Shown piece by piece: positions 55,701 through 64,000 of a stretch of DNA of 64,000 nucleotides. Positions within the stretch are counted from its first letter, which is position 1; every line of letters starts with the position of its first letter. A program made the position numbers and the translations under genes. Under the pieces are notes generated by a model. It did not search any database. It was not told the DNA's origin and saw nothing but the letters and a program-made list of their open reading frames with translations. The stretch is from Wenjunlia vitaminophila DSM 41686 (lineage in GTDB: Bacteria; Actinomycetota; Actinomycetes; Streptomycetales; Streptomycetaceae): contig NZ_KB904634.1 of NCBI RefSeq assembly GCF_000380165.1, positions 193,051-257,050 of the forward strand, in the 5' to 3' direction.

Positions 55701-58613
55701 GCCCGGCTGCTGCTGCGCAGGGGCGTGGGGCCGCGCGACGTGGTGGGCGTCGCCCTGCCCCGCACCGCGGAGATGGTCGCCGCGGTCCTCGCCGTGCTCA
55801 AGGTGGGCGCGGCGTACCTGCCGCTGGACCTGGGCCACCCCCGGGAGCGGATCGGCTACCTCCTCGAGGACTCCGGGGCGTGCCTGGTGGTCACCGACCT
55901 GACGACGGTCTCCGTGGTCCCCCCGGTCGCCCCGCCGGTCGTGCTGGACGACCCGGCGACGGCGTCGGAGGTCGCAGCGCTGGCCACCGGCCCCCTGGCC
56001 CCTCACGAGAGGTTCTTCCCGCCGGGCCTGGACCACGCCGCCTACGTCATCTACACCTCGGGTTCCACCGGCCGGCCCAAGGGCGTCGTCGTCACCCACG
56101 AGGGCATCGGCTCGCTGGTCGCCACGGCCGTGGACCGGATGGGCGTGACGTCCCGGAGCCGGGTGTTGCAGTTCGCGTCGCTCGGTTTCGACGTGGCGGT
56201 CTTCGAACTGTCCATGGCGCTGTGCACCGGCGCCGGTCTGGTGCTGGTCCCGGAGCCGGCCCGCACGGACCACCGCGCGCTCACCGCCTTCGTGAACGAG
56301 CAGCGGATCACCCACCTGGTGCTGCCGCCGTCCCTGGTGTCCGCGCTGCCCGCCGACTGCGGGCTGCCGGAGGGCGCCACCGTGCTGGTGGGCACCGAGA
56401 CGGTGCCGCCTGACCTGGTCGCCCGGTGGGCGGGCAGGCTGCGGCTGTTCGCCGCGTACGGGCTGACCGAGGCGACGGTCAACTCCACGCTGTGGACGGC
56501 AGAACCCGGGTGGCGGGGGGCCGTCCCGATCGGCCGCCCGGACCCCAACACCAGGGTGTACGTGCTGGACGAGCGGCTGCGCCCGGTGCCGCCCGGTGTC
56601 GCCGGGGAGCTGTACGTCTCGGGCCGCGGCCTGGCCCGCGGCTACCTGGGCCGGCCCGGACTCACCGCGGAACGGTTCGTGGCGGACCCGTTCGGGCCGC
56701 CGGGCGGCCGGATGTACCGCACCGGGGACCGCGCCCGCTGGCGGGCCGACGGGAACCTGGACTTCCTCGGGCGGGTGGACGACCAGGTGAAGGTCCGCGG
56801 CGTGCGGGTCGAGCCGGGCGAGGTGGAGGCCGTCCTCGCCGCCCACCCGGGGGTGGCGCAGGCGGTGGTGGTGGCCGACCGCGGCGGCGAGGTGACCCGT
56901 CTCGTCGGCTACGCGGTGCCGGCGGCCGGTGCCCGACCGGACCCCGGCGACCTGAGGGGATGGGTGGCCGGGCGGCTCCCGGGGCACATGGTCCCGGCCG
57001 TGGTGGTCGTACTGGACGGGCCGCTGCCGCTCACCAGGAACGGCAAGCTGGACCGGGCGGCCCTGCCGGCCCCCGAGTGGGCGGCGGGGACCGGGGACGC
57101 CCGCCCCGTCGGGTACCGCCAGCGCACCCTGGCCCGGCTCTTCGCCGAGGTGCTGCGGCTGCCCGAGGTGGGTGCGCACGACGACTTCTTCGCGCTGGGC
57201 GGCCACTCCATGGCGGCGATGCGGCTGCTCGCCCGGGTTCGTTCGGCCTTCGGGGTGGACCTGTCGGTCCGCGACGTCTTCGACACACCGACCGTGGCCG
57301 GCCTCGCCGACCTGTTGGCGGAGGCGGGCGCCGCTCGCCCCGAGCCGGTTCCGCTGCCCCGCCCTGAGGTGCTGCCGCTGGCCCCCGGCCAGCGGCGGCT
57401 GTGGGAGCGGTACCGGGCGGCAGGGGACCGGGCGCACTGGGACCTGGCGTTCGCCGTGCGCGCGCCGGGCGGGTTCGACGTGCGGGCGCTCAGCGCGGGA
57501 GTCGCTGACGTGGTGGCGCGTCACGAACCCCTGCGCACCAGGTTCCTCGAGGACGCCTCCGGGGTGCGGCAGGTGCCGGTGGAGCCGGGCCGGCCGGTTC
57601 TGGACGTCCTGCCGGCGACCGACGGCCCGCTCGGTGCCCGTCTCGCCGAACTGGCCGGCACGGCTCCGGACCTGACTCGGGAGCCGCCGTTCCGGGCCCG
57701 CCTGGTCACCGCGTCCGACGGCGACCAGGCGCTGCTGGTGACCGTGCACCACCTGGGCGTGGACGAGTGGTCAACGGTGCCGCTGCTGCGCGACCTGACC
57801 GTCGCCTACCGGGCCAGGGTCGCCGGTCGCGCCCCGGCCCTCGAGCCGCTGCCGGTCGGCTACCCGGACTACACCCAGTGGGCCCACCGGGCGCTGGGCG
57901 ACCCGACCGACCCGGCCAGCCCGTACGCCCGCCAACTCGCCTACTGGACCCGGACGCTGGCCGGTCTGCCGGAGGGGCTGCCGCTGCCGGTGGACCGACC
58001 GCGTACCCCCACGCGGAGCCCGCACGGGGACGCCGTGGAGTTCGCCCTGCCGCCCGCGCTGCACGCCGGGATCGACCGGCTCGCCCACGCCACCGGCACC
58101 AGCATGTTCATGGTGGTCCAGGCGGCGTTGGCCACGCTGCTGACCCGGCTCGGGGCGGGGACCGACCTGCCGATCGCGACCTGGGTGGCGGCCCGTCCCT
58201 CGGACCGGCTGGACGACCTGGTGGGCTCGTTCTTCAACACGGTGGTGTTGCGCACGGACACCTCGGGGGACCCCGACCCGGCGACGCTGCTGGCCCGGAC
58301 ACGGGAGACCGACCTGACCGCCCTGGACCACCAGGACGTCCCGTTCCAGGACGTCGTCAACGCCCTGGACCTGCCCGCGCCCCGGGTGCTGCTGATCCAC
58401 CACGAGCAGGCCGGACTCGCCGATCTGGGCGCCCTCACTCCCGTGCCGACCGGGGCGGCGCCCGCTGACCTGACGTTGAGCTTCTACGAGCCGGTGGGCG
58501 AGGGACCGGTGGACTGCGTGCTGCGTTACGCCACGGACCTGTTCGACCGGTCCACCGCGGAACGCCTGGCGCGGGACCTGGTCGGGGTCCTCGCCGACAT
58601 CGTCACACCGTGA
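43755..58613 (+). CDS. Tetramodular siderophore NRPS with N-methyltransferase and terminal condensation domain
   Basis: Non-ribosomal peptide synthetase of 4,952 aa. Domains with approximate residues: C-terminal lobe only of a condensation domain (10-215); A1 (220-1170, ATP loop near 408) with an inserted N-methyltransferase (710-1010, VLEIGVGSG at about 798); T1 (Ser about 1217); C2 (HHIVADGWS, about 1424); A2 (1740-2230); T2 (about 2284); C3 (HLMLWDGWS, about 2528, second His missing); A3 (2845-3360); T3 (about 3414); C4 (HHITTDAWS, about 3596); A4 (3945-4440); T4 (about 4484); C5 (HHLGVDEWS, about 4665) to the end. No epimerase, no thioesterase. Specificity residues by eye: A1 DVWILGAVN, A2 DAWLFGLVA, A3 DMENLGLIN, A4 DVFVLGAVN. 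A3 equals the hydroxyornithine code of coelichelin synthetase. ATG 43755 has GGAAAGG upstream. Confidence 0.93.
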   Translation: MSENVTAHRCARDLEHWRRRLTPPPQELALPTDLPHPRVPGRHRRHRTLRLPAGLSASLSAFADGRGATVPEVLLAAFCALLHRYSGAADITVAGPVDDAPGAQVLPLRLDLGGRPCLGEVVRRAVGCRDEARRHAAVTLDALVEELEPEPTRGGARLCHVGFAAPDTNPLDLVLTVVVGQGGHTRLGLRYRQDLFLDATADRVLGHLRTLLADGLARPEVPVADLEVLPEAERELILTGWNDTAHTVPATTLPALFESRVAAAPRDVALVLGEAELSYAELNARSNRLAHALIARGVGPERVVALALPRSPDLVVAELAVLKAGGAYLPIDPEHPADRIAFQLADAAPLCLVTTTELGPSVPRAEGVTRLLLDAPDTVAELADRSTADPDDTDRGVPLTVHNAAYVIYTSGSTGRPKGVVLSHSGVAKLVATQTERLGVGPHSRVLQFASPSFDVAFWDLCLGLLSGGRLVMVPSELRFPGAELADYARAHGATFMILPPALLAALPDHAALPAPATLLAGTERVSPELVARFAPGRRMFNAYGPTEATVNSTLGACDPREPTGSTVPIGVPDPGTRAHVLDAALRPVPAGVVGELYLAGDGLARGYLRRPGLTAERFVANPFGAPGERLYRTGDLVRWRADGRLEFVGRADDQVKIRGFRVEPGEVEHVLSQHPLVDQVAVVAREVRPGERCLAAYVVPATTARTEGHHVGGGAERGAGTGADRADGRDRDAEHRQVDQWRRTHDLLYAAAGSERLRENFAGWNSTYDGRPIPLPEMRDWRAATVRRIAALRPRRVLEIGVGSGLVLGQIAPRCDSYWGLDASAQAIASLRRQLAAEPTLNDRVELRAQPAHDTSGLPTGFFDTVVVNSVVQYFPGVEYLVDVVRAAVDLLVPGGALFVGDVRNLRLLRCLRAGVEAARSSRDVTGDAVERAVRWEGELLLDPDLFPALGAALPTVAGVDLRIKRATAHNELSRYRYDVVVRTHPEPGTAHPDPGPEPDTVVWAWDGELGDPAGLAARLAERRPGRLRVTGIPNARLARDLSALRALDGGGQPVPPGVDPEALHALGARLGYRTATTWTGTADDGRVDAVFTALGVPLAQVYRPGRTAPGAWDRLANRPVAFRDTATLVRTLRAHTADRLPAPLVPAAFVPLLRLPVTPSGKLDARALPAPDLSVARTGRPPVNARQETLCRLYAEVLGVDGVGVDDDFFALGGDSIVAIRLLAAARAAGVALTSRDVFQHRTVAALAAVAGEWRPRAPRDAAAPDGDAALVTVDPEELDRLGAGLPGPVEVLPLAPLQEGLFFHAQLDDAPVDVYLVQQVLELSGPLDSGALRLAAQRLLDRHPPLRAGFHQVADGRVVQVVPGKVTLPWREVDLTGDPRGFAGVAAEDRATRFDLADPPLVRCVLARTAPERHRLLLTFHHIVADGWSVPVMLRELLAGYGGTSPSAPPPPYRDYLALLARRDPRPASTAWRRALAGVEGPTRLAPALPRATPACPDHLEVKLSPGDTEGLRSLAVRHGLTLGTVVQGAWGLLLGRLTGRRDVVFGTTVSGRDAPLDRIESMVGLFINTVPVRLRWHPGQSPVDVLTRLQREQAALLDHQHLGLAEIQRAAGVGGDLFDTLVVFENYPDDDPLRDPTGTLRVRDLDFTSPGHYPLSLLVLPGRRLRLRLGHDAHRIDRAGARRIADQFVRLLEQVVAAPTRPVGRVDLLSEEAGVRQAAQLTGAVEPVPTTSLAQTFSAQVARTPRATAVIAADGTAVGYAELDREVDALARRLRAHGAGAETVVAVALPRSVELVAALLAVVRAGAAYLPLDVDHPAERLSFLLTDSGARIVLTTREVLPGLPEVPGVTPLLVQDDAPAAVGAPGALPDGAGPPPIDPEHPAYLLYTSGSTGRPKGVLVPHRAICHQIATTQARHRLGPGDRMLQKASAGFDASVWEIFWALGSGAALVLTRPRDHHDPVYLAELVRRHRVTTLLFVPSQIEAFLRTGEVTGDPSWNASLRHTFSGGEALGGPTARRWQELTGAPLHNLYGPTEAAVATTRFPYDGSAGATVPIGRPVGNTGLRVLDTCLRPVPPGVPGELYLAGPQLARGYHGRPGLTAERFVADPCGPPGTRMYRTGDLVCLRDDGALVFLGRTDHQVEVHGVRVEPGEIESWLTARAGVSQAVVSLHRDGPGGGARLVAHVVPAAGHRPDPEELRAAATAALPGPLVPGAFVVLDALPLNAAGKLDRAALPAPTVPVAPSRPPRDDVERLLTRIFAEVLELPGVGVDDDFFVLGGDSISSIAVAGRARRAGLAFGPREVFEHRTPAGLAAALRHPGPGRRSAAAETAGEPTAEPTAGAARGTAGAHGAARSRRGRLATGREPLLALTQDEIDRVARGSRRPLADVWPLSPLQEGLYFHATYDRGGLDVYTAQHTFDLDHRVDAGRMRAALAALVARNAALRAGFTNEGLDRPVQFVTATADVPLTEVDLTGLPEEERGAAARDLLDADRTRRFDLADPPLCRALLVRLGPGRDRLAFTVHLMLWDGWSAWLFIEQLFTLYSQGGDDRALPTPGTYRDYLAWLTDQDGGAARRVWREALSGLAEPTLLAPDPTGRDPVIPERRELELTEELSERLRGETRRHGLTLNTVLNAAWGLVLSGLTGRADVVFGQTVAGRPAAVPAVEDTIGLFLNTVPTRITFRPEEAVLDLLRRIQSERAALIPYEYAGLGELQREAGHRRLFDTLFVLRNVGGGAARLDELRRRHGVTGSEGVDATHYPVTLVVSAERRLRVLLDHRPDVLTEPAARGLLARFAAVLDRLVADVTAPVGRVDLLVEEERGALTAEWSAAEHPLPGTTVAELLSAQALRTPNEVALVFGSTRLTYAELDARVNRLARFLLARGAGPERVVALALPRSASVVVALFAVLRTGAAYLPLELDHPERRLARMLEDTEPMCVLTTASVRLPETAAEAVRLDDPRVVSEVAGLPAEPLTDDENPAFAASVPGRLDHPAYVIYTSGSTGRPKGVVVPHRGLTNMHLNHLDTIFEPAVAAAGGRRLRVAHTVSFAFDMSWEELLWLVQGHEVHVCDEELRRDAEALVAYCDRHRVDVVNVTPTYAHHLIEQGLLERGPGRWRPTLVLLGGEAVSDAVWARLRDTEGTFGYNLYGPTEYTINTLGGGTTDSATPTVGRPVRNTRAHVLDGALRPVPPGTPGELYVAGVGLARGYHRQPALTAQRFVADPFSTVPGARMYRTGDLVRRRPDGNLDFLGRTDDQVKIRGYRVEPGEVEAVLDAHPRVAHCAVVADASAPDGVRRLVGYLVPANGDRRTAPRGGPAADDTDALLREVRAHARRHLPDHMVPAGLLAVDRLPLTVNGKLDVRALPTPQPPARTDGRRPRDQREEVLCGLFADVLGVPRVGIDDDFFALGGHSLLATRLVGRARAALAATLTIRDLFEAPTVAQLVGRCTGTDTRPALRTRPQPARPPLSFAQRRLWLLHQLDGGSAAYNFPIVVRLRGPLDVTALRTAVTDVAARHEPLRTVFAEHRGEPYQRVLPVDRARVVTEVVPPGPRGVAGVVRDAVTRPFALDRELPLRVTVVPVAADEHVLVVLLHHITTDAWSDGPFLRDLATAYRARCAGGAPDWRPLPVTYADYALWQRELLGDVADPNGLAARQLDYWRATLADLPEEIPLPVDRRRGAGAATGGAAVHVRLPAAAGAGLRAVARRSGASMFMVLQAAVAALLHRLGCGPDIPLGAAVTGRSDAALDDLVGFFVNTLVLRTDLSGDPGFTELVARVRRADLAAFAHQDLPFEAVVEELNPSRALGRNPLFQVMVGYRDRTDVTFRLGELTVRDEPFDVGTAVFDLVFAFHEYGPADPGARPPGGPADPGADAGVGCRIEYRTDLFDRDTVELLGERLVALVEAVVADPDRPVGAVDVLVRDERHRVLAEFNDTRRPVPEATLAELFEAQAARTPGAVAVVDADGELGYAALDLRANQLARLLLRRGVGPRDVVGVALPRTAEMVAAVLAVLKVGAAYLPLDLGHPRERIGYLLEDSGACLVVTDLTTVSVVPPVAPPVVLDDPATASEVAALATGPLAPHERFFPPGLDHAAYVIYTSGSTGRPKGVVVTHEGIGSLVATAVDRMGVTSRSRVLQFASLGFDVAVFELSMALCTGAGLVLVPEPARTDHRALTAFVNEQRITHLVLPPSLVSALPADCGLPEGATVLVGTETVPPDLVARWAGRLRLFAAYGLTEATVNSTLWTAEPGWRGAVPIGRPDPNTRVYVLDERLRPVPPGVAGELYVSGRGLARGYLGRPGLTAERFVADPFGPPGGRMYRTGDRARWRADGNLDFLGRVDDQVKVRGVRVEPGEVEAVLAAHPGVAQAVVVADRGGEVTRLVGYAVPAAGARPDPGDLRGWVAGRLPGHMVPAVVVVLDGPLPLTRNGKLDRAALPAPEWAAGTGDARPVGYRQRTLARLFAEVLRLPEVGAHDDFFALGGHSMAAMRLLARVRSAFGVDLSVRDVFDTPTVAGLADLLAEAGAARPEPVPLPRPEVLPLAPGQRRLWERYRAAGDRAHWDLAFAVRAPGGFDVRALSAGVADVVARHEPLRTRFLEDASGVRQVPVEPGRPVLDVLPATDGPLGARLAELAGTAPDLTREPPFRARLVTASDGDQALLVTVHHLGVDEWSTVPLLRDLTVAYRARVAGRAPALEPLPVGYPDYTQWAHRALGDPTDPASPYARQLAYWTRTLAGLPEGLPLPVDRPRTPTRSPHGDAVEFALPPALHAGIDRLAHATGTSMFMVVQAALATLLTRLGAGTDLPIATWVAARPSDRLDDLVGSFFNTVVLRTDTSGDPDPATLLARTRETDLTALDHQDVPFQDVVNALDLPAPRVLLIHHEQAGLADLGALTPVPTGAAPADLTLSFYEPVGEGPVDCVLRYATDLFDRSTAERLARDLVGVLADIVTP

Positions 58614-58675
58614 CACCTCCAACACCTCCAACACCGTGAACACCGCCAACACCGCCAACACCGTGAACACCGAGG
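58613..58675 (+). repeat. Seven degenerate 9-bp tandem units between NRPS and mbtH
   Basis: Units follow ACACCnnnn: ACACCTCCA twice, ACACCGTGA, ACACCGCCA twice, ACACCGTGA, ACACCGAGG. The last unit runs into the GAGGAGAGG of the mbtH leader. It begins at the NRPS stop codon and fills nearly the whole intergenic gap. It may arise by slippage or bind something in DNA or RNA. Confidence 0.8.
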
Positions 58676-58691
58676 AGAGGACGACAACGCC

Positions 58692-58913
58692 ATGACCAAC
58701 CCCTTCGAGGACCCGGACGCCCGCTACCTGGTGCTGGTCAACGAGGAGGAACAGCACTCCCTGTGGCCGGCGTTCGCCGAGGTGCCTGCCGGGTGGACGG
58801 CCGTCTTCGGCGAGGACTCCCGCGAGGCGTGCCTGCGGTACGTGGAGACGCACTGGACCGATCTGCGCCCCAGGAGCCTGCGGCTGGCGATGGAGGGCGG
58901 CGCGGGCGGCTGA
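58692..58913 (+). CDS. MbtH family protein
   Basis: MbtH-like protein of 73 aa, the chaperone and activator bound by many NRPS adenylation domains. The family signature is intact: [39 protein letters not shown], with the conserved NxExQxSLWP and the later tryptophan in [17 protein letters not shown]. It follows the NRPS by 78 bp in the same direction, so both belong to one transcript. GAGGAGAGG precedes the ATG. Confidence 0.95.
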   Translation: MTNPFEDPDARYLVLVNEEEQHSLWPAFAEVPAGWTAVFGEDSREACLRYVETHWTDLRPRSLRLAMEGGAGG

Positions 58914-58978
58914 CCCCCGGCCCCCGGCCCCCGACCCCCGGGCGCGGGGACCGGCTGGGCGGCTCAGCGCTGGGCGGC

Positions 58979-60814
58979 TCAGCGCTGGGCGGACCAGGCC
59001 TCCCACAGCGCGGCGTAGTGGCCCCGTGCCGCGACCAACTCCAGGTGCGTCCCGGTCTCCACGACCCGCCCCCGGTCCAGCACCACGATCCGGTCCGCCG
59101 TCCTCGCCTGGGTGAGCCGGTGGGCGACGACCAGTGCCGTCCTGCCCTCCAGCGCGACCGACGCGGCGTCCTCCAGGGTCCGGGCCCCCGCGCTGCCGGC
59201 CTCCGCCGTGGCCTCGTCCAGGACGACGATCGGCGGGTCGGCGAGCAGCAGCCGGGCGAGGGCGAGCTGCTGCGCCTGGGCCACCGTCAGCCGGTGCCCG
59301 CCGGCACCGACCACGGTGGCCAGTCCCTCCGGCAGGGCCAGCGCCCACGGAAGGGCCCCCACCCGGCGAAGCGCCTCGGTCAGCTCCGCGTCCGTGGCGT
59401 CGGGGCGGGCCAGCCGCAGGTCCTCGGCGAGCCGGCCGGCGAAGACGTGCACCTCCTGGGTGATCAGGGCGACGGTCCCGCGGAGCACCTCGGGTCCGAG
59501 GTCGGCCGGGGACGCCCCACCGAGCAGCACGCTCCCCCGCTCCGGCCGGTGCACCCCGGCGACCAGCCTGGCCAGGGTGCTCTTGCCCGCCCCGCTCGCC
59601 CCGACCAGGGCCACCCGCTCCCCCGGCGCCAGGCTCAGGGTGACGTCCCGCAGCACCGGGTGACCGGGCCGGTAGGCGTGGCCGAGCCCGCGGACGACGA
59701 CCGAGGCGTCGGCGGGGGCGGCGGACCGGGGGGACCGTCCCGGAGGGGCGAGGTCGGCGACCCCCACGAGCCGGGCCAGTCCCGCGGTTGCCGCCTGGGC
59801 GTCGTCCACGAGGCCCAGCGCGGTGTTGACCGGGCCGAACAGGCCGTGGACGTACAGGGCGGCGGCGGTGGCCGTGCCGATCGACACCGCGTCCTGGCGC
59901 ACCAACCAGAACCCGCTGGCCACGACGGCGACCAGGCCGAGGTACTCGGCGACGTGCAGGCGGCTGTAGAAGCGCAGCACCAACCGGATGCCGGCGAGCG
60001 CCAGTTCCACCGCCGCCGCGGACCGGCGGGCGACCCGTTCGGTGTGCTGGTCGGCCAGCCGCAGGGCCCGGACGGTCGCCGCCCCGCCCACCGTGTCGAG
60101 GAGCTGCTGCTGTTGGGCGCCGGTGGCCACCCGCTGCCGGGCGTACAACGGCACGGCACGGCGGGCGTACCAGCGCGCGGTGTGGAGCTGAACCGGAACC
60201 GCGAGCAGGGCGGCCAGCAGGAACCGCCAGTCCAGCACGGCCAGGCCGACCAGGGTCAGCGCGACGGTGAGCAGGGAACGGGCCAACTCCGGCAGGGCGT
60301 TGCGCACGGCCCGGGCGACCACCGCCACATCACCGGTGACCCGGGAGGTGAGGTCGCCGGACCCGGCCCGTTCGACCTGTTCGAGCGGCAGGTGCAGGGC
60401 GCGTTCCACGAAGCGTTCCCGCAGGTCGGCCAGGACCGTCTCGCCGAGCCCGGCGATCCGGGTGAGGCCGAGGCCGGTCGCCGCGCCCTGGACCACGGCC
60501 ACCAGCGCCAGGGCCACGGCACAGGCGGTGATCTCGCCGGTGCTGCCACGGGTGGCCGCGTCCACGACCCGGCCGAGCAGCGGCGCGGTGAGCATGCCGG
60601 CGGCCGTCGCGGCCACCAGGACACCGAAGCCGACCAGGGCCGGCCGCCGCCGCGGGCGGAGCAGTTCGACGACGACGGCGCGGCTGCGGGCTCCCGTGGC
60701 GACGGGAAGCAGCTCGCGTTCCCCGCCCGGCGCGGCGTGCCCTGGTGCGGGCAGGGCCGGGCCGGTGGCGTCGGGGACGGTCGCCGCGAGGGCCGGCTCC
60801 GGGGCGGGTGTCAT
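58979..60814 (-). CDS. ABC exporter half-transporter (intact Walker A, degenerate signature)
   Basis: Fused membrane-plus-ATPase exporter of 611 aa, likely secreting the siderophore. Six membrane helices lie at about 55-310. The ATPase has a good Walker A (VALVGASGAGKSTLARL) and Walker B with catalytic Glu (IVVLDEATAEAGS), but the signature is LTVAQAQQLAL instead of LSGGQ. Its ATG overlaps the stop of the upstream half-transporter by 4 bp (ATGA), so the two form a heterodimer. The N-terminal 45 residues are a Pro/Ala-rich extension. Related pairs occur in many actinomycete siderophore clusters. Confidence 0.9.
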   Translation of the reverse strand: MTPAPEPALAATVPDATGPALPAPGHAAPGGERELLPVATGARSRAVVVELLRPRRRPALVGFGVLVAATAAGMLTAPLLGRVVDAATRGSTGEITACAVALALVAVVQGAATGLGLTRIAGLGETVLADLRERFVERALHLPLEQVERAGSGDLTSRVTGDVAVVARAVRNALPELARSLLTVALTLVGLAVLDWRFLLAALLAVPVQLHTARWYARRAVPLYARQRVATGAQQQQLLDTVGGAATVRALRLADQHTERVARRSAAAVELALAGIRLVLRFYSRLHVAEYLGLVAVVASGFWLVRQDAVSIGTATAAALYVHGLFGPVNTALGLVDDAQAATAGLARLVGVADLAPPGRSPRSAAPADASVVVRGLGHAYRPGHPVLRDVTLSLAPGERVALVGASGAGKSTLARLVAGVHRPERGSVLLGGASPADLGPEVLRGTVALITQEVHVFAGRLAEDLRLARPDATDAELTEALRRVGALPWALALPEGLATVVGAGGHRLTVAQAQQLALARLLLADPPIVVLDEATAEAGSAGARTLEDAASVALEGRTALVVAHRLTQARTADRIVVLDRGRVVETGTHLELVAARGHYAALWEAWSAQR

Positions 60815-62529
60815 GCCAGGACCGCCGTCCGGTAGTCGTGGCGGCGGGTGACGAGTTCGGCGTGGGGTGCCTGGTCGGTGACGGTGCCCCGGTCCAGCAG
60901 GACGACCCGGTCGGTCACCGCGAGCAGGGTCGGGCTGCCGGTGAGCAGGATCGTGGTGCGGCCGGCGCGGAAGGCGCGCAGACCGTGCGCCACCCTGGCC
61001 TCGGTCACCGGGTCCACCGCGGTGGTCGGGTCGTGCAGCACCAGCACGGGCGGGTCGGCGGCGAGTGCCCGGGCGAGGGCGACCCGTTGCCGCTGCCCGC
61101 CGGACAGGGACCGACCGCGCTCAGTGAGGTGCGTCGCGGCGCCGTCCGGCAGGCTCCGGCAGACCTCGTCGGCGCCCGAGGCGGCGAGCACCGCGTCCAG
61201 ACCGCGGCCCGGGTCGGCGGTGCCGGCGATGTTCTCCCGCACCGTCCCCTCGAACAGGTCGGCGTCGTGCGCGGCCACCAGCACGGCGCCGTGCAGCCAG
61301 GCGGGGTCGAGCGAGGTCAGCGGAACGCCGTCGAGTTCCACCGTCCCGGCTCGCGGATCGGTGTCCCTGGTCAGGCACCGCAGCAGGTCACCGGTGGCGG
61401 CCTGGTCGGTGGCCACGACACCGAGCAGTTCCCCCGGCGCCGCCTCGAAGTCCACCCCGTGCAGGGCGTCGTGGTGCACGGCGCGGAACCGGACCCGACC
61501 CGGTACCGGACCGGCCGGGGCCAGGCCGCCGGACCCCACCCCCCAGGGCGCGGTCAGCACGGAGGCCACCCGGGCCGCCGAGGCCCGGCCCTGCGCGAGC
61601 TCGGCGTTGGCCCAGGCCAGCACCTGGAGCGGGCCGAGCAGGAACTGCGCGAGGCCGACCGCGGCGACGAGTTCCCCGACGCTGATCTGCCCGCGTGCGG
61701 CGAGCCGGCCACCGGCCAGGGCGACCAGGGCGATCACCAGCCCGGTCATGGCGAGCACCGCGCCGTCGTGCCAGGCCTCGGCCCGGGCCGCCCGCACGGT
61801 CGCGGTCAGCGCGCCCCGGCTGGTGTGCCGGTAGCGCGCCACCGCGGCCGGCTCCGCCCCGACGCCCTTGAGCACCCGCAGCCCGGCCACCAGGTCGGCG
61901 GCGACACCGGAGGCGTGGGCGGCACGCTCCTGTTCCGCGGCGCTGCGCCGCTGGAGCGGCCGGCCGAGCAGGTGGGTGAGCCCCAGTAGCACCGGCACGC
62001 CGACCAGCACCAGCAGACCCAGTGGGAGTGAGACCCGCAGCAGCGCCACCGCGCTGACGACGAGTCCGGTCAGCGCGGCGAGCGCCGCCGACACGGCCAT
62101 GGTGACCCGGCCGACCCGCTGGGCGTCGGACGTGGCCACGTTGGTGAGTTCCCCGGGGAGCCGACCGGTCCCGGCGCCGCCCCTGGGGTGCAGCACCCGG
62201 GCGGTCAGCTCCATCCGGACGGCGTGTCCGGCCAGTTCCGCGGACCGCTCGCCGAACCTGATGCCGTATCGGAAACAGAGCGACAGGGCGGTGTGGACCC
62301 CCGCGAGGACCAGGCACCACCGCAGCAGTTCCCCGCCGTCGCCGGGACCGACGGCCCGGTCGATGATGACGCCGACCAGCACCGGGACCAGGGCCTCTCC
62401 GGCCTGGTGGCCGGCGGCCAGCACCGACCCCGCGGCCACGAGGCGCCACTGGCCCCTGATGGCACGGCCCAGCACGCCGGGGCCGTCCCGCCCTCGCGTT
62501 CGCACCCGCTTCCCTCCCGTCCCGCGCAC
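60811..62529 (-). CDS. ABC exporter half-transporter (degenerate Walker A, intact signature)
   Basis: Fused membrane-plus-ATPase exporter of 572 aa and first gene of the export operon. Six helices lie at about 25-310. In the ATPase the Walker A position reads LLGVVATDQAATGDLL, with no GKS/T, and Walker B is VLVLHDPTTAVD, with Pro in place of the catalytic Glu; the signature is an intact RSLSGGQRQRVALARAL. It therefore cannot hydrolyse ATP at its own site but can complete that of its partner. The GTG at 62529 is the likely start. An iron box lies 54 bp upstream, tying the exporter to iron starvation. Confidence 0.9.
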   Translation of the reverse strand: MRGTGGKRVRTRGRDGPGVLGRAIRGQWRLVAAGSVLAAGHQAGEALVPVLVGVIIDRAVGPGDGGELLRWCLVLAGVHTALSLCFRYGIRFGERSAELAGHAVRMELTARVLHPRGGAGTGRLPGELTNVATSDAQRVGRVTMAVSAALAALTGLVVSAVALLRVSLPLGLLVLVGVPVLLGLTHLLGRPLQRRSAAEQERAAHASGVAADLVAGLRVLKGVGAEPAAVARYRHTSRGALTATVRAARAEAWHDGAVLAMTGLVIALVALAGGRLAARGQISVGELVAAVGLAQFLLGPLQVLAWANAELAQGRASAARVASVLTAPWGVGSGGLAPAGPVPGRVRFRAVHHDALHGVDFEAAPGELLGVVATDQAATGDLLRCLTRDTDPRAGTVELDGVPLTSLDPAWLHGAVLVAAHDADLFEGTVRENIAGTADPGRGLDAVLAASGADEVCRSLPDGAATHLTERGRSLSGGQRQRVALARALAADPPVLVLHDPTTAVDPVTEARVAHGLRAFRAGRTTILLTGSPTLLAVTDRVVLLDRGTVTDQAPHAELVTRRHDYRTAVLA

Positions 62530-62582
62530 CCCTGGCAGCGGCGGCCCCGACCGGGCGGCTCCGGCCCCAGAACCAAGGGAAC

Positions 62583-62601
62583 TTAGGTAAGGCTAGTCTA
62601 A
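62583..62601. promoter_or_regulatory. DtxR/IdeR-type iron box of the exporter operon
   Basis: TTAGGTAAGGCTAGTCTAA matches the consensus TTAGGTTAGGCTAACCTAA at 16 of 19 positions, the best of the three in this window. It lies 54-72 bp upstream of the exporter start, on its promoter side. Confidence 0.82.
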
Positions 62602-62694
62602 CTTCGAGAGGGTGTGCAGACGGTGCCCTCCGGGCAACGGCGGGCGCGGAGCGGGGCGCGGCGGCCCCGGCGTGGGAGCGTCACCGGTCGCAGA

Positions 62695-64000
62695 TCAGAA
62701 CGGGTACACCGGGGACTGGGCCCTGCGGGTGATCCACTGCCACTCGGTGTACGCCTCCGGGTCGGCCGGCCCCCCGAAGACGTCACCGCTGCCGGAGGCG
62801 CCCATGCCTCCGATCGGCGCCTGCACGTCGTAGTTGACGGTCTGGTCGTTGACGTGGACGACACCGCTGCGCAACCGGTCGGCGATCGCCGCGGCGCGTG
62901 ACTCGGAGCCACTGAGCACCGCGGCGGCGAGCCCGTACTCACCGTGGTTGGCGATGGCGACCGCCTCGTCGTCGCTGTCCACCGCGATGATCGGCGCGAC
63001 CGGCCCGAAGATCTCCTCGGTGAAGACCGGCATGTCGGTGGTGACCCCGGTGAGCACGGTGGGCTGGTACATCGGCCCGTCGTGGCTGCCCCCGGTGAGC
63101 AGGGTGGCCCCCGCGGCCACGCTCTCGGTGACCAACCGGTGCACCCGGGCCACCTGGTTCTCGTTGACCAGGGGCCCCAGGTGGACGTCGGCGCGCGCCG
63201 GGTCGCCGACCCGCAGGGCCCGCGCCCGGCGGGTGAGCTTCTCGGCGTAGGCCTCGACCACCCCGCGGTGCACGACGTGCCGGCCGACGGTCATGCAGAG
63301 CTGCCCCTGGTAGTTGAAGGTCCCCCAGGCTCCGGCGGACGAGGCCAGCTCCAGGTCGGCGTCCTCCAGCACGACCAGCGGGTTGTTACCGCCCAACTCG
63401 AGCACGCACTTCTTCAGCAGCGGCGCGCAGTCCGCGGCCACCTGGCGGCCGACGGCGGTGGAACCGGTGAACGAGATCATGTCCACGTTGCGGTCGATGA
63501 CCAGCGCCCGACCCGCCTCGGCCTCCCCGGGCAGCACCTGGAGCAGCCCGGGCGGCAGCCCCGCCTCGGCGAACAGCCGGGCCAGCGCGACACCACCGGT
63601 CACCGGGGTCTGGGGGTTGGGCTTGAGGACCACGGCGTTGCCGAGGGCCAGCGCCGGTCCCAACATCCGCAGGGCGAGCGTCAACGGGAAGTTCCACGGG
63701 GTGATGACGCCGACCACTCCCCTGGGCACTCGGCGGGCGAGGCTCGTCACCCCGGGAGGCGAGGGCAACGTCCCGCCCGCCGAGCGCGTCGTGAGGGCCG
63801 CGGCCTGGAGGAGGTTCTCACGGCTCTTGAGGAGTTCGAACTCGGCCTTGTGGCGCACCCCGCCGGTCTCCCGGATCAGCCAGTCGGCAAGCTCCTCGTG
63901 GTGGGTGGCCAGCACGTCCGCGGCGCGTAAGAACACCTCCCTGCGGCGCTCGGCCGCGGTCGCCGCCCACTCCGGCTGGGCCGCCGCCGCCGAAGCCGTG
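62695..64000 (-). CDS. Aldehyde dehydrogenase (NAD(P)-dependent), 5' end outside window
   Basis: C-terminal 435 residues or so of an aldehyde dehydrogenase that oxidises an aldehyde to the acid. Visible blocks: VVGVITPWNFPLTLALRMLGPALALGNAVVLKPNPQTP (cofactor Lys), ISFTGSTAVGRQVA, the catalytic Glu in LELGGNNPLVV, the catalytic Cys in YQGQLCMTVGRHVV, EEIFGPVAPII, and the C-terminal APIGGMGASGSGDVFGG. This pattern resembles benzaldehyde or vanillin dehydrogenases, but substrate cannot be fixed. The frame stays open to base 64000, so the start lies outside. Its 3' end faces the exporter promoter. Confidence 0.9.
   Translation of the reverse strand, partial: TASAAAAQPEWAATAAERRREVFLRAADVLATHHEELADWLIRETGGVRHKAEFELLKSRENLLQAAALTTRSAGGTLPSPPGVTSLARRVPRGVVGVITPWNFPLTLALRMLGPALALGNAVVLKPNPQTPVTGGVALARLFAEAGLPPGLLQVLPGEAEAGRALVIDRNVDMISFTGSTAVGRQVAADCAPLLKKCVLELGGNNPLVVLEDADLELASSAGAWGTFNYQGQLCMTVGRHVVHRGVVEAYAEKLTRRARALRVGDPARADVHLGPLVNENQVARVHRLVTESVAAGATLLTGGSHDGPMYQPTVLTGVTTDMPVFTEEIFGPVAPIIAVDSDDEAVAIANHGEYGLAAAVLSGSESRAAAIADRLRSGVVHVNDQTVNYDVQAPIGGMGASGSGDVFGGPADPEAYTEWQWITRRAQSPVYPF

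Noticed and set aside
48744-57752. A continuous 3,002-codon open frame on the minus strand, opposite the NRPS (also a 1,503-codon one at 43749-48260)
   Set aside because: Its product has no recognisable domains and a His/Gly/Arg/Val composition typical of the antisense shadow of GC-rich coding sequence, while the plus strand encodes a complete, motif-rich NRPS.
19910-58613. The Hpg operon supplying the siderophore NRPS
   Set aside because: None of the four adenylation codes resembles the Hpg codes of CDA or glycopeptide synthetases, and the loci are separated by many unrelated genes and lack shared regulation signals.
58613-58675. A CRISPR array or phase-variable coding repeat
   Set aside because: The units are 9 bp, directly adjacent with no spacers, and lie in a non-coding gap.
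62695-64000. The aldehyde dehydrogenase as part of the siderophore locus
   Set aside because: It is transcribed toward the exporter promoter, its own promoter lies outside the window and no iron box serves it; no step of hydroxamate synthesis needs it.

Overview
The window is 64 kb of very GC-rich DNA from a filamentous or related actinomycete. The evidence is an RbpA gene with a sigma-R type promoter, an Lnt–Ppm1 pair, an MbtH-dependent NRPS, a K15-type DD-carboxypeptidase with an SGC motif, SGNH and GH89 exoenzymes, many GTG starts and several apparently leaderless genes. The genus cannot be fixed from the sequence; Nocardiopsis, Streptomonospora or Streptomyces relatives would all fit. I see no insertion sequence, prophage, CRISPR array, tRNA or rRNA.

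Layout. 1–8 kb: DNA repair (sbcC, partial, and sbcD), a MOSC protein, two GNAT acetyltransferases, an ankyrin protein, a small membrane protein and a MocR regulator divergent from a YczE-type membrane protein. 8.8–18.9 kb: a glycerophosphodiesterase, rbpA with two stacked promoters and a strong terminator, the fxsA–ppm1–lnt envelope/lipoprotein operon (transcribed leftward), an amidohydrolase with an Lrp/AsnC regulator, a tyrosine-recombinase-like protein, a Cys-containing conserved protein and a GH114-like lipoprotein. 18.9–24.6 kb: a compact leftward operon of 4-hydroxymandelate synthase, 4-hydroxymandelate oxidase, a phytanoyl-CoA-dioxygenase-like oxygenase, a 4-hydroxyphenylglycine aminotransferase and a DMT-family exporter. 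24.9–36.7 kb: a Tat-exported GH89 alpha-N-acetylglucosaminidase, an ECF sigma/anti-sigma pair, a DD-carboxypeptidase, a DUF402 protein, a His-rich Tat-exported PHP phosphoesterase, an SGNH hydrolase and an SMP-30 protein.

36.9–62.6 kb is a complete hydroxamate siderophore locus: formyltransferase, ornithine N5-monooxygenase, FecCD-type importer (ATPase, two permeases, binding lipoprotein), a 4,952-residue tetramodular NRPS, MbtH, and a two-gene ABC exporter. Three DtxR/IdeR-type iron boxes sit at its three promoter regions. Adenylation codes read by eye give N5-hydroxyornithine for module 3 (DMENLGLIN) and two near-identical codes for modules 1 and 4. With the formyltransferase, an N-methyltransferase inside the first adenylation domain, no epimerase, no thioesterase and a terminal condensation domain, the best prediction is a formylated, N-methylated relative of the diketopiperazine siderophores erythrochelin and foroxymithine.

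Two systems deserve attention: the stand-alone 4-hydroxyphenylglycine operon, which has no dedicated NRPS beside it and carries an extra oxygenase and an exporter, and the siderophore NRPS, whose third condensation domain lacks the catalytic second histidine exactly where an N5-hydroxyamine rather than an alpha-amine is expected to be acylated. The window ends inside an aldehyde dehydrogenase gene.
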